Positions 47,865 to 58,776 of a stretch of DNA of 64,000 nucleotides are shown piece after piece. Origin of the DNA: Girardinichthys multiradiatus (Eukaryota > Chordata > Actinopteri > Cyprinodontiformes > Goodeidae); contig NC_061804.1 in the NCBI RefSeq assembly GCF_021462225.1, positions 10,670,740-10,734,739 on the forward strand, given 5' to 3'. Position numbers and translations under genes: made by a program. The notes below the pieces were generated by a model. It searched no databases and had not been told where the DNA came from. It saw only the letters and a list, made by a program, of their open reading frames with translations. Position 1 is the first letter of the stretch. Each line of letters begins with the position of its first letter.

Positions 47865-49282
47865 TAGGGATGGGTAGCTTGCACATTTGAACTGATACCA
47901 TACCGATACTCAGTACCTGGGAATCGATACCGGTACTCAACGGTACCAGTTTTCGGTACTTTTGTGTGTGTTTATGGGGTAATAAATTTTAATTTGTTTA
48001 ATAATAAAATCTCAAAAAATTTCCATTTAACATATTTATTTCTCAGTATATAGACTTTAATGTATATATTAAAACAACATCCAGCTGTTTGTATTGTAAC
48101 ATCTCCGTTGTTTCAAACATTTCTTCAACATTAAAACACTGACTACGCAGTGTAATGCACAAATTAAAACCCAGTCATGTTGCTGGCTGCAGACAATGAG
48201 TCGCTAACGAATGCAGACGTGCTAACGGTGCTGAATGCAGGAGTTGTAGCCATAGATCTGAGGCTTGTGAAAAATGTCTCTTCAGCCTTGACAAAAATCT
48301 TTTGCCTAACCAGGTCAGTGTATAAACACACACACTCAGAAGAATATATAAATGGCCTCTGGACTGGCAGACCGGGACGGTGATACCTACTGTATTTATT
48401 ATATATTATGTCTATATCTATCTTTTTTCTTTATCTTTAACTCTCCATCTTTCTTATTTCTGCATCTTATCTGTTTCTGTCTCTTTCCATCTTTCTTTCT
48501 ATCTATCATGTATGTATTTAATTGCCAAGCTCAGTCTTAGAGATCCAGGGGGATAATTTCACCTCCGACAGCCAAGTCAGGTCAAAAACATTTTATTCTT
48601 TTGTGACTGGACTTCAGCTGAGTGTCAGGGGCAGAGGTTGAAACACTTTGGCTATTTTGTGTACTTCTACCTTCCCCATATGTACCAGGAGTAGGAGAGT
48701 TAGCCCTGCTGCTGCTCGCAGGAGAGGAAGTGCAGCCATCATAACCAAAATTTCTCGCTTTTGAAATCCGCAGATATCCTTGCCTGCTCTCTAGGTTTTA
48801 GCGGCATGTTTTTTCTGTCCGCTGTCAGGAGCTTGTGTTCACCTGTGTGCGAGCGCACGTAACTCAGTGTGTCAGTGTCAGCGTTGGTGACGCAGAGTAT
48901 GAGGAGTGTGTATTAGTCCAGCTTTTGCAGGTGCTTCCTCAAGATCGGAGGTATTTCCACCACTGGCCTTGCACATTGCGTCACAAAAATTGCAGCGAGC
49001 GTAATCTGCACCGCATTTTGAAAAGTGGAGCCATACTTTCGAGCGCTTTCTATTAGCCACGCTTTGTTGACGGTACCAGCGGCTACTGACGTCATTGCGC
49101 CCTTGTGCTGTGTTCATGTCAGTCATGGAAAATCGCCCACTGTTCCACTCCTTCAGTGTCACAATGATGTGTTTAAGGAACCGAAACATGGTACCGTTTG
49201 ATTTTACGTAAATCAATACTCAGTAGTACCGAAGGAATTCGGTCGGTACCTATAAAAGTACCGAATTCGGTACCCCTCCCCA
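47865..49282. mobile_element. hAT-type transposon with BED-finger remnant
   Basis: Ends TAGGGATGGGTAGC (left) and, complemented, TGGGGAGGGGTACC (right). Flanking 8-bp sequences TCTGCACC (47857-47864) and TCTTCACC (49283-49290) match at 7 of 8 positions, the duplication size of hAT elements. Subterminal regions are rich in GGTACC and GAATTCGG words. It is 1418 bp and contains a broken BED zinc finger but no recognisable catalytic domain, so it is a deletion derivative. It is inserted inside the Tc1-like remnant. Confidence 0.78.
48910..49048 (-). pseudogene. BED-type zinc finger fragment of a hAT transposase
   Basis: Minus-strand reading gives SKVWLHFSKCGADYARCNFC followed by ASGGNTSDL. The order of the aromatic residues, the C-x2-C pair and the GGNTS-x-L stretch is that of BED fingers in hAT transposases and ZBED proteins. 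The next piece, LRKHLQK, which brings the zinc-binding histidine, is in another frame (from about 48939), so a small indel has broken the finger. BED fingers bind the element ends. Nothing of the downstream RNase H-like catalytic domain is seen. Confidence 0.72.
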
Positions 49283-49480
49283 TCTTCACCCCAGAACATC
49301 AATTACCAGAGGATGCCTTTTAAAAAGAGTGGGATGCTATGCCTCATCAGCAGACAAGAAGTGAACAGCACGAGGCAACAAGCGGTAACAAAGACAGTGA
49401 CATTTTTTGTTGTGGTGAACCCACCACTGTTGTTGGCTTTTGTCTCAATAAATAGTTTGAGACGAGGAATCACCAATGCC

Positions 49481-51279
49481 ATAAATAATACATTTTCTTT
49501 CACGGTCATGCAAATTATGACAGAGAGATTCAGCCATTTCAGTTCTACATTAAAGAGGAGGTTAACTTCTTACTTTGCTGTTCAAGGAGATAGTGGCACA
49601 TCCCATGAAGTACAAGATGTTCTATTTTCAGAGGATGTGCACTAATTAGGCTGTGAATTGCAGCACTTTCTTTTGCTCTCAACATGACATTTTTACTCCA
49701 GGCTCCAGCACAGCCTCACATCTCAGATTGTATGAAACATGTATTGGTTAAGCAGCAATAAAGCCTGATTTCATTTAAATTATAGACTTAAAGGCAACTT
49801 TAACCCATTTTATTTCCCTCACAAACCTGCATACTGTGTCATTCATAAGGAAATTTATTTGCAGTAACTCAGAACATCCTCAGTCCTGCCTTGATGTAAA
49901 ACAATATAATAGAGCAAACTCTAAAAAAATCCAATCAAACTGAAAAAATAATAAGAATTCTAAAACCCAAGAGCCGTACAACTAGACACTGCTGTCGTAA
50001 CACCTATCTGAAGACAACGACCCCAGGTAGGATTATTTATCAAAGTCACAGCTTTATTAAGTAGATGTTTAGGGGAGAGAACGCAGTTACCAGTAAAAGA
50101 ACCAAGTATGAATTTAACCAGAAAACTAATACAGCTAAGATGCATCTGTTCTGGTAGAGAAGGTCACAGGCATGTTTTCTTACAGTTCATAAAACTAGGG
50201 GCATCGCTCCCCATTGACTGGGCACACAAACAAGCAATATAAAACTTGTGTAGGGTTCAAACGACAACTTTTTTAAGTTCTATTGGCACCCCTTAAGCCA
50301 TGCAGCCCTGTGCTCAGAGCCATATTGGCTCTATTAAAACGACCAATGTTTCAGACATTTTTATCATTCTGCTGAACATTTTTTTCAATTCTTTACAACC
50401 GTGGGATCAGAATTCAAACACAGAAACAGCTGCAGCATTAAGAAAAGGCTTTTAGATGAACAATGCCAGTTTAAAATATTTTTGCCGTCTCTTCAGTTTC
50501 ATGAAAATACTCTTTTGCCCCTGTGTGTTTTCTTACCAATTACATTTGCTTCACAGCAAATGAGTCTGAGGGCTGCTAGCCTCCTGTGGTAGTATTTCCT
50601 TTTTGTGCAAGCCAGTTCTCGTTTGGTAATTATGTACAAAACATGCCACATCCTCTTAGCATTTCCCACCATTTTAACACAGTGATGAAAACCATGCATT
50701 CAAGCCATGCTGAAGGGGGAAAAAAAAAAAAGTTCTGTTTAGAGTAAGAAGAGAGCTGGAAAACTAAAACTGCGATAAAAACAAGTTTAATCCACCATAT
50801 AAATCTGACAGCATAATAAAAAGCAGAGTCAGGTCACCTTAAAATATTTATCTCAAGGTCTGAGGGGCATTTACTGAGACTGCACAGTCAATGGTTCAAA
50901 GATTTCATCTGCACAATTGTGGCCTAAGATAATAAACTCATGGTAGTTGCATGGAGTGGCAGTTAGCCACACAAATCTTTGCAAGATGACCTATTCTGCA
51001 GCATCATAGTAGAATCTAAAACCTTCCTCTCCAATGCACAGATGCTGTCACACATAAATAGGACCAAAGTTCTATAATTGTCTTGAATTATGGAGCTCTG
51101 AACATGCATTCACCATTTTATGCCTTGATCCAAACCAAGGAAGTTATTGTTAAAAAAATAAAAACAGATTTCTGTCACAGGAACCTATGGTCCACCCACA
51201 GCTTATTTTACTACTGGAGGTTTAAAGGTCATACCCTGGATAAAACCATTCGTCCCCTGCCTTCAGTTTATCCTAGATT
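49481..51279. other. Upstream spacer, no gene recognised
   Basis: AT-rich, with an A run at about 50720. No exon or repeat family identified. Confidence 0.4.
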
Positions 51280-52560
51280 GGGTAATAGGTCCAGTTGGGA
51301 AAGATGGATCTCTACCCCCAGAGACATTCCAGCCCATTCTGGGGATCTCAAAATATTTCCAGGCCAGAAAGGAAATATATTTCCACCCGCCTCTTCTGGG
51401 TGTGGCTTGCTCACTTCTCCTCAGGGATCGGCTCATTGTGGATGAGTGTGTTGGTTCTGAAGTCCGCTGGCTACGGAATCCTGACACTGCCCAAAAAACA
51501 CAATTTCAATAAACTTGTTTAAACCTGTCCTGTTCAAGAGTCTCTTGGTTGAGAACCCATCATGAGAAGGCCCCCTTAAAGTGGGAAATGCCCAGAAACC
51601 CAGAGGCACCCTGGTCAGGAGCCTGTATCCCACAACTGACTATTTTGGAAGTGGAGGATCAGCAGCTGTTTCTCCTGGATGATGGAGCTCCACAACCCAT
51701 CTGTAAGGCTGAGTCTAGCCACCATAAAGATAATGCCCATTTCAGCCACTCATATCTGAAATCCAGTTTTCCCAGTCATGATCCATGTCTCATGACAATG
51801 ATAGAAACAAAGAAGTCAACAGATGGATGCTATGGATAAAAGCAATATCTACATTTGAGCAGATGGCATCCCAGTTCCTCCATCAGTGTCTTCCTCCATC
51901 GCATGATCATCACTTGTGAAAAAAGAAAAGGTACTTGAACTTCTTCTCTAGGAAGAGTAGAAACTGGGCCCTGAGCCAGATGGGGAAGTTCACCTTTTTC
52001 TGGTTAAGAACCCTGGCCTCAGAGTTATAGTAGCTTTACACTTGACTGTGAACCACTCTAGTGCTCACTGAAGGTCAGTTTCTAATCATCTGCAAAAAGC
52101 AAAGATTTCTATACCAGACACCCTCTTCTCTACAACTACACCATGAGATCTTTCATGAACACTGCAAACAGGATCTGTGACAGCAGCCTGCACTCACTGA
52201 GTCCAACCTGCTCTGGGAATAAAGTTGACTTTGTGCTGAAAATTTGGATACATTTTTTGCTATGGATTACCATATACCCCCTACTCCAACAGCAACCTGG
52301 CTAAGAATGGTGATCCCTTGATAGTTGGACTCCCCCCTCCCCTAAGGTCCTTGAACTCTGCTGTCTGTGTAGTACGTGGTGGCCAGATTAAGGAGATCTT
52401 TCCACCACCCAACTATAACCTCCATCTGGAGCTTCAGTTCCCCTGCTGCCAAGATCAAACACTGCCTGGGGTGGTCCCCATTTTCCCATTCCAGATAATT
52501 TTTCCAGAACCTTCCAAGTCCTTCACCATAGCATCTCCTCTGCACCCAATGTTTGGCCTC
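51280..52560 (-). mobile_element. Heavily degraded RTE-like (Rex3-type) LINE
   Basis: Read on the minus strand, worn blocks follow the order of an RTE-clade LINE. Around 52060-52120 the complement of CACTCTAGTGCTCACTGAAG and CATCTGCAAAAAGCAAAGA matches the reverse transcriptase active-site neighbourhood. Near 51650-51720 lies the region encoding the conserved C-terminal segment. Near 51300-51350 is the final coding part. No open frame survives. The plus-strand frame at 52318-52761 is a shadow. Boundaries are approximate. Confidence 0.5.
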
Positions 52561-52757
52561 TGCAACCACAGAAGTAGTATCAGAATCAGCTTTATTGCCA
52601 AGTTCGTGCATACAAACAAGGAATTTGACTCCGGTACACTTTGCTCTATTGTTCTGTTTTTGCATTACAGAATATACAAATTTACAATTTACAATGTACA
52701 CATATCTAATAGAAAAGGTGCATTTGCAACATCTGTATGCTGTTGTTTTGTACTCTA

Positions 52758-54083
52758 TTAAATGTTCAACAGAGAAACAGCCTGGGGGAAGAAACTGTCT
52801 CTGTGGTGGCTGGCTTTAGTAAACAGTGCTCTGTAGCGGCGGCCTGAAGGTAAAACTCTAAACAGTTTATGTGCACGGTGTGTGGGGTCGGCAGAGATTT
52901 TGGCAGCTCTTTTCTTGACCCTAGACCCGTAGAAGTCCTGGATGGAGGGAAGGTCAGTTCTGATTATTCTCTCTGCAGTCCTGATTATTCGTTGCAGTCT
53001 GGACCTGTCCTGTTTTGTGGATGAGCCAAACCACACTGAGATAGATGAAGACAAGACAGACTGAATGATGGCAGTGTAGAAGATGACCAGCAGCTCCTGT
53101 GGAAGGTTGAACTTCTCGAGTTGCCTCAGGAAGTAGAGTCTCTGCTGGACCTTCTTTCGAACAATGTCTATGTGTGAAGACCATCTCAGGTCCTCAGAGA
53201 TGGTGGTTCCTAAGAACCTGAAGTGGTCCACGGCCGATACAGTGTTGTTGAGGATGGTGAGGGGGGTGTATGGGGGTGGTGTTCTCCGAAAGTCCACCAC
53301 CATTTCCACAGTCTTGAGTGGGTTCAGTTCAAGGTAGTTCTGACCGCACCAGTGTACCAGCCGATCCACCTGCTGTCTGTATGCAGACTCATCACCGTCC
53401 TGGATCAGTCCAATGACAGTGGTGTCGTCTGCAAACTTAAAGAGTTTCACGGACAAGTCCGATGAGGTGCAGTCATTTGTGTACAGAGAGAAGAGGAGTG
53501 GGGATAGAACACACCCCTGGGGGGCACCAGTACTTATTGATCTGGATCGGGAGAAGATGCTCCCCAGTCTCACCTGCTGCTGTCGGTCCATCAGGAAGCT
53601 GTTGATCCACTGACAGGTGGAGGCTGGGACATTGAGCTGGGTGAGCTTCTGGTGGAGGATGTCTGGTATAGTGTTGAAGGCCGAGCTGAAGTCTACAAAC
53701 AGGATCCTGGCGTACGTCCCTGGACGGTCGAGGTGTTGCAGGATGAAGTGTAGACCTAAGCTAACAGCATCATCTGCCGACCTGTTTGCTCGGTAAGCAA
53801 ATTGCAGGGGGCCAGTGATGTCTTTCAGGTGCTTCAGCACCAGCCGCTCAAAGGATTTCATGACCACAGACGTCAGGGCTACAGGCCTGTAGTCATTTAA
53901 TCCTAGGATGGTGGGTTTCTTGGGAACCGGGATGATGGTGGATCGTTTGAGGCAGGAGGGGACCTCACATTTCTCCAGTGACTTGTTGAAGATCTTTGTG
54001 AAGATCGGAGCGAGTTGATGTGCGCAGGCTTTTAGACATGATGGGGAGACGTTATCAGGTCCTCCAGCTTTCTTTGTTTTCAT
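52758..54083 (-). pseudogene. LINE reverse transcriptase (Rex1/CR1-like), long open frame
   Basis: 441 codons without a stop from the internal Met at 54083. Motifs in order: NDYRPVALTSVVMKSFERL (residues 63-81); FVDFSSAF with the first catalytic Asp (129-136); TGAPQGCVLSPLLF (185-198); and FADDTTVIG (217-225), the catalytic Asp pair. Then comes the thumb region with RFLGTTIS and a C-terminal domain with RVLPSGRRYRALF and HRDSFFPQAVSLLNI at the end. The enzyme would copy the element RNA into DNA at the target site in the nucleus. This frame is intact over the core but lacks a normal N-terminus because of the deletion upstream, so I class it as part of a broken element. Confidence 0.85.
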
Positions 54084-54144
54084 GCGCTGAAAGAGCCTGT
54101 TTACCTCTTCCTCGGAGATCTTTAGTGCAGGCAGGTTTTTGTCT

Positions 54145-54917
54145 CTGGTGGGACACTTACTATGCTGTCTGTATTTGGGGAGTTCATTGGAGAGGTTTGC
54201 TCTGTTAAAATCTCACAGTATTATGATGAAAGAGTCCGTGTATTTTTTCTCCAGGTCTGTAATCAGCTCAGCAAGATGTTTTTCCGCGGCAGAAGTGCAG
54301 CCATGCGGTGGAAAATATGAGCCGATTATTATAAACAAGGAAAACTCTCTCGGTGAATAAAACGGTTTACAGATTATGGAAAATGACTCCAGATCCGGAC
54401 TACATGTTTTCCCAGCACTTATGTCTCTGCACCAACCTTCATTTATATAGAAGCAGATTCCGCCACCTCGCTTCTTCCCCGATAGCTCCGCTCTGCGATC
54501 CGCTCTGAGCAGCTGGAAGTCCGGCAACAGCATTGCGCGGTCCGGGATGTTTTCACTCAGCCATGTCTCAGTGAAGCAGAGAACCGCTGATCCGCGGAGG
54601 TCCGTGTTTTTACCGGTGAGAAGAAGCAGCTCGTCCATCTTGTTGTTGAGAGAGCGGACATTTGCCAGGTGGATTGAAGGCAGTGGTGTGCGAAGTCCTC
54701 TTTTGCGGAGCTTTACCAGCGCGCCAGCACGTTTTCCCCTCCGCCGTTTTTGGCGCAGAATCCCATATAGAGCCGCAGCTCCACTCGTCAGAAGCTCAGT
54801 GAACCTCGGATCAATGAAAGATGGTGTGGTCTCTACTGAATGAGACCACAGTACTGTGGCCCGACACCACAGAACTGTGGCTCGAAAAACATAAAAACAC
54901 ACAAAATACAAAAACAA
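54145..54917 (-). pseudogene. LINE apurinic-type endonuclease, truncated
   Basis: The frame from 54917 carries the typical start of an APE-like endonuclease: LANVRSLNNKMDEL (N-terminal Asn motif), then VLCFTETWLS (catalytic Glu motif), KKRGGGICFYINEGWC, and FIIIGSYFPPH. It reaches SFIIIL and then a stop at about 54213, where the family has Gly before DFN; the DFN codons follow the stop in frame. About 25 residues later the sequence jumps to the reverse transcriptase linker. The last catalytic SDH-type motif is therefore missing and the enzyme is dead. It would nick target DNA. Confidence 0.8.
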
Positions 54918-54970
54918 AGAGAGAGCGAAGCTCCGAGGCTGCCATCGTCGGCGCCATCTTGAACAGCCAT

Positions 54971-56143
54971 AGTTCCTCTGCTTTGGCCACCTGCCACCCA
55001 GTTGTTGTTTCAGGGTTCCTTCATTTTATCATTTACATTTATTAACTGGTGAAAAAAACAAAAACAAAAAAACAAACAAAAACAGACATGATCTTAGCAT
55101 CATTTAAATGTTTAAATTCTTAAGATCATGTCTCTTCCACAAGAGCTCACCTTTTTTATTATTATTTTTTAAACGCACATTTTGTACAATTTTAAATTAC
55201 CTTACTCAGTTGCACATTTCTTGTAATGGCAGTATGCAATTTTTTATAATTTCACAGGATTGTTTCTTATGCTGTAAATTTACCTTCATCTACAGTCGTT
55301 TTTTTGTTGTTGTTGTTTTAGCCTTTTTGTAAATATGTATGCTTCCATTTGCCCTTTACTTTGTAGGTACACCTGAATTTCCCTGCTATGGGACAAAAAA
55401 AAAAAGGATGGTTTTATTTTATTCTTGTGCTTCCGTCGGCTTTTAAATCCAAACTAAAATTTAAAAAAATGTCTTGTGTATGAAGTCCAATAAAATGAAG
55501 CCCCGTCTTATATTAGAGATCTAGCTGTATAGAGCATTGAACTTTCATCCCTAGACTGCCAGACGATAACTAAGTATGTGGGAAATAACTGGGATCATTG
55601 CAGTAAGTGACGTAGGCCTGACGCATTAAGTACTCAAAATATTAAACTGTTCAATGAGGACACTTAATAGACAACAGATAAATGAGACCAGACTCAATGT
55701 TTGACAAAATGTGCCTGATTTCTTCACCCTTCACAAAGGAAAATGTTTTTAGAAATGCTAACACCTTATATGTCAATCTGAGTCGCTACTAATCTTACAA
55801 AGATACAATTTTTCTAACATCAATAATTCGGTGGTAGGAGAAATTCCTATCTTTACAGTGAGAGCCTCTGATGCTACTTTGGTTTAGTCTGAAGCACAGC
55901 ACACATGCAGAAGCTCTCATGCCAGGTCAAATAAGGACAAGAATAAGATATCTGTGACAGGAGCAGTCACTGCAGGATTTTACCTGAAAACAGACACTGC
56001 TTGATATTTGTCGCAGGTCGTCTTTGATCATGGAAGCACTAATATTGGTGGTTGGTATGTCTTTGACACTGAATGACCACAGATTCAAGCTCACAACTTG
56101 ATTTTTGTTTCATAACAAAATATTTTAAGACTTCTGATAATCA
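54971..56143. other. Upstream spacer, no gene recognised
   Basis: AT-rich with several A and T runs. No mobile element or exon identified. Confidence 0.4.
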
Positions 56144-56250
56144 GGGTAATGCCTGGCATAGTGGTAGAGCAGGTGCATTATCTACAGAGGGTATTAGGCC
56201 TTGACACAGTGGTCCCAGGTTTGATTCCCACCCTCACTGGCCCATTTTTG
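56144..56250 (+). mobile_element. Second tRNA-like SINE family, copy 3 (fragment)
   Basis: GGCATAGTGGTAGAGCAGG (A-box-like) followed by GGTCCCAGGTTTGATTCCCA (B-box-like) and GCTGTCTAAAT. The block order matches the complement of 24209-24349. It could be mistaken for a tRNA gene, but it cannot fold as one. Confidence 0.55.
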
Positions 56251-56639
56251 CTGTCTAAATATTGTGAATAAAAGGTAATTAGAAACAAATTATTTAAAAA
56301 AAATAAAAAGACAGCCAAGTATCACAGCAATAGCCACTTTAAAACCTCAGGCTTTTATTTTGAAGGTAGTTCTTTTACTGTACTCCTTCCTGAAAGACCT
56401 GGCAATGAAGACATTGAGAGGTAGCTTTGCACAATTGGCAGTTACTCTGTGTGGTGTAATGTCAAAGTGCATATTTCATATTGAGTGAGGAAATCAATCA
56501 GTATACAGGGAAGGATGATTAATTAGCATCAACAGGGGAGATGGTTGGAAAAAGAGGAAGGTAGTGAAAGAGTTGGGATCAGTGGGAACTGAGGACATCT
56601 AGATTTTGAGGCATCGACAATAAAACAGAGCACTGATAT
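56251..56639. other. Upstream spacer, no gene seen
   Basis: Nothing recognised between the two SINE fragments. Confidence 0.4.
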
Positions 56640-56830
56640 TCACTCATTTATTCATTTCCCATACCTGCCTAATCCTTGTAGGGTTGTAGGAGGGTTTGGT
56701 GCCTATCAGGATACACCCTGGACCGATCAGTCCATTACAAGGCCATCATAGAGACATGACAAACATCTATATGGACACATAGCAGAACAATTTATTATTT
56801 TAAATTGATCCAACCTGTATGTTTTGAGCC
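56640..56830 (-). mobile_element. SINE fragment, family 1, worn
   Basis: TTTATTCATTTCCCATACCT, GGTGCCTATCAGGATACACC and CTGGACCGATCAGTCCATTA, then TGTTTTGAGCC, follow the order of the 3' two thirds of family-1 SINEs on the minus strand. Confidence 0.5.
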
Positions 56831-56917
56831 TTAGACACAACCAGGAGTGCACAGAAACAACCCATGTTGTTTACTTGAGACTAGTTGCCTTCCATCTCAC
56901 CTCCTGAATAGAGGTGT

Positions 56918-58776
56918 GATATATATGCTTCCAATAGGTCAAATCATCAGGTAGCATGGGATATATTTTCACTGTTATGCTGATGATACTCAGCTTTACT
57001 TATCCATAAATCCTGATGAACCCAACCAGTTAGACTACAAGCATGTCTTGAAGATATAAAAACTTGGATGACTTTAAATGTTTTGCTTCTAAATTCAGAC
57101 AAGACAGAAGTTGTCGTCTTTGGACCGGAATCTTTAAAAAAGAAACTGCTTAGTCAATCACTTAACCTGGATGGCATTAAATTGACCTCCGGTAATAAAG
57201 TAAAAAACCTTGGTGTTATTTTTGACCAGGACATGTCATTTAAATCCCATATTAAACAGGTTTCTAGGATTTCCTTCTTTCACCTCTGGAACATTGCCAA
57301 AATTAGAAATATTCTGTCCAGGAGTGACGCTGAAAAACTAGTCCATGCATTTGTTACTTCAAGGCTGCACTATTGTAATTCTTTACTATCAGGATGTCCA
57401 CAAAATGCAGTTGAAAACCTTCAGCTGATTCAGAATGCTGCAGCAAGAGTTCTGATGAAAATTAAAAAGAGAGCTCATATTTCTCCTATTTTAGCTTCCC
57501 TTCATTGGCTCCCTGTTAAATCCAGAATAGAATTTAAAATGATCCTCCTCACATATAAAGCCCTTAATGATCTAGCTCCATCATACATCAGAGATCTGAT
57601 TGATCCATATGTTCCTAACAGAGCACTTCGTTCTCAGACTGCAGGTTTACTGGTGGTTCCTAGAGTCTCTAGAAGTAGAATGGGAGGCAGATCTTTTAGT
57701 AATCAGGCTCCTCTCCTGTGGAACCAGCTCCCAGTTTTAGTCTGTGAGGCAGACACCCTGTCTACTTTTAAGGTTAGGCTTAAAACTTTCCTTTTTGATA
57801 AAGCTTATAGTTAGAGGGGCTTAGTTTAGGGAGCCGTCCTCCCTCCCTGTTGGTTGGAATAAGGGGGAGTCAGGTTTAGCCTAAACCAGCTCAGTTATGG
57901 TTTAGGTGCAAACACACCCTCCATTTCTGCTACCTGTATGACCCCTTCTCTTTTCCAATGGTTATAATCAGTCTGACAGAGAGAGGTATCCCAATTCTCT
58001 CTTTTCTCATCTTAGAAGCTACACCTGGCCTCGCTCTGTGTCTACCTGTGACACCTTTCTGGAGAGTGGCATCATCCGAGCTTCTGCTGGCAACAATTTA
58101 ATGCTCACCTTCTACAGATGATCCACATGGCCCTGTCCTGTCTTTTAGTGTTTAACCCTTTCTTTCTCCTAGACATGGCTACTGACTGAGCTTTTACTGT
58201 GACTAACTCTATGTGCTCTCTTTCAGACTCTAATCTTGAAAACTGGCTCAGAGTTTATCTGTTCTTTCTTTCTAGGTGAAACGACTAAAGGAGCTACATC
58301 CATTAACATTTACTTTTCCTTTGCATAGAAAGTACTCCTGGATCAGTGCTTCTTTGTTCTCTTTGTATCTCTGCTCTGTTCTCTCAAACCCCCAGTCAGT
58401 CGTGGCAGATGGCCGCTCACACTGAGCCTGGTTCTGCTGGAGGTTTCTTCCTGTTAAAAGGGAGATTTTCCTCTCCACTGTCGCTACATGCATGCTCAGT
58501 ATGAGGGATTGCTGCAAAGTCAACGCCAGTGACTGTCCACTGTCTCTACATGCTCATCCAGGAGGAGTGAATGCTGCAAGTCACTGACCGGATGCAATCT
58601 GCTGGGTTCCCTTAGATAGAAAAACGTTTTATCCAATTTGAATAAATAACTAACTCTGACTGCACTGTTCAATGGTTAGGATTAATTGGAATGTAAGAAT
58701 CGGACTTTTGTGAAGTGCCTTGAGACGACGTGTGTTGTGAATTGGGGCTATATAAATAAAACTGTATTGAATTGAT
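56918..58776 (+). mobile_element. L2-like LINE, 5'-truncated
   Basis: Begins inside the reverse transcriptase and runs through the C-terminal coding region (to 57814) and a long 3' UTR. It ends CCTTGAGACGACGTGTGTTG, GGGGCTATATAAATAAAACT and a TGAATTGA tail, the end type of a common fish L2 family. The copy at 28613-28850 is the same 3' UTR in the opposite orientation. Coding identity is good but broken in two places (see next entry). Confidence 0.85.
56922..57814 (+). pseudogene. L2-like reverse transcriptase C-terminal half, broken
   Basis: YADDTQLYLS (the catalytic YADD) is encoded at 56976-57005. An in-frame TAG at 56952-56954 lies just before it, and a one-base frameshift near 57035 separates it from the 248-codon frame that starts at the internal Met at 57068. 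That frame holds KTEVVVFGP, VKNLGVIFDQDMSF, ARVLMKIKKRAHI, SLHWLPVKSRIEFKMILLTY and LLWNQLP, the conserved L2 thumb and C-terminal segments, ending FLFDKAYS. The polymerase fingers and the endonuclease are absent because of 5' truncation. It cannot support its own movement. Confidence 0.85.

Larger units (their letters stand above)
47395..49480 (+). mobile_element. Degraded Tc1-like transposon, lineage F, split by a hAT insertion
   Basis: The left part (47395-47864) reads, across frames, as a Tc1-type catalytic domain: SVLFSDESRF near 47440 (first aspartate), MDDNAPAHQDH near 47703 (second aspartate), and LNPMENLWDQL near 47800 (glutamate). The reading resumes right after the inserted hAT element at 49291 with ENINYQRMPFK-like C-terminal sequence and ends near 49470. 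Stops and frameshifts make it inactive. Terminal repeats were not identified. It is a different lineage from the other Tc1-like copies in the window. Confidence 0.7.
52577..54970 (-). mobile_element. Rex1/CR1-like non-LTR retrotransposon with internal deletion
   Basis: Minus strand. The 5' end near 54970 begins with a CAAGATGGCGCC-type start. Next come an endonuclease part (54917 to about 54145) and a reverse transcriptase part (about 54135-52758). A short 3' UTR ends in AAAGCTGATTCTGATAC, complement of 52577-52594. The C-terminal part of the endonuclease and the linker to the reverse transcriptase are missing, with the junction near 54135. Without its 5' truncation-prone end lost, this copy probably deleted internally after or during insertion. 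Target-site duplications were not identified. Confidence 0.78.

Noticed and set aside
52318..52761. Plus-strand frame of 147 codons and a minus-strand frame of 119 codons
   Set aside because: They overlap degraded LINE sequence and have no domain of their own.
54547..54843. 98-codon plus-strand frame
   Set aside because: Antisense shadow of the LINE endonuclease frame.
58272..58523. 83-codon minus-strand frame
   Set aside because: It lies over the 3' UTR of the L2-like LINE in antisense.
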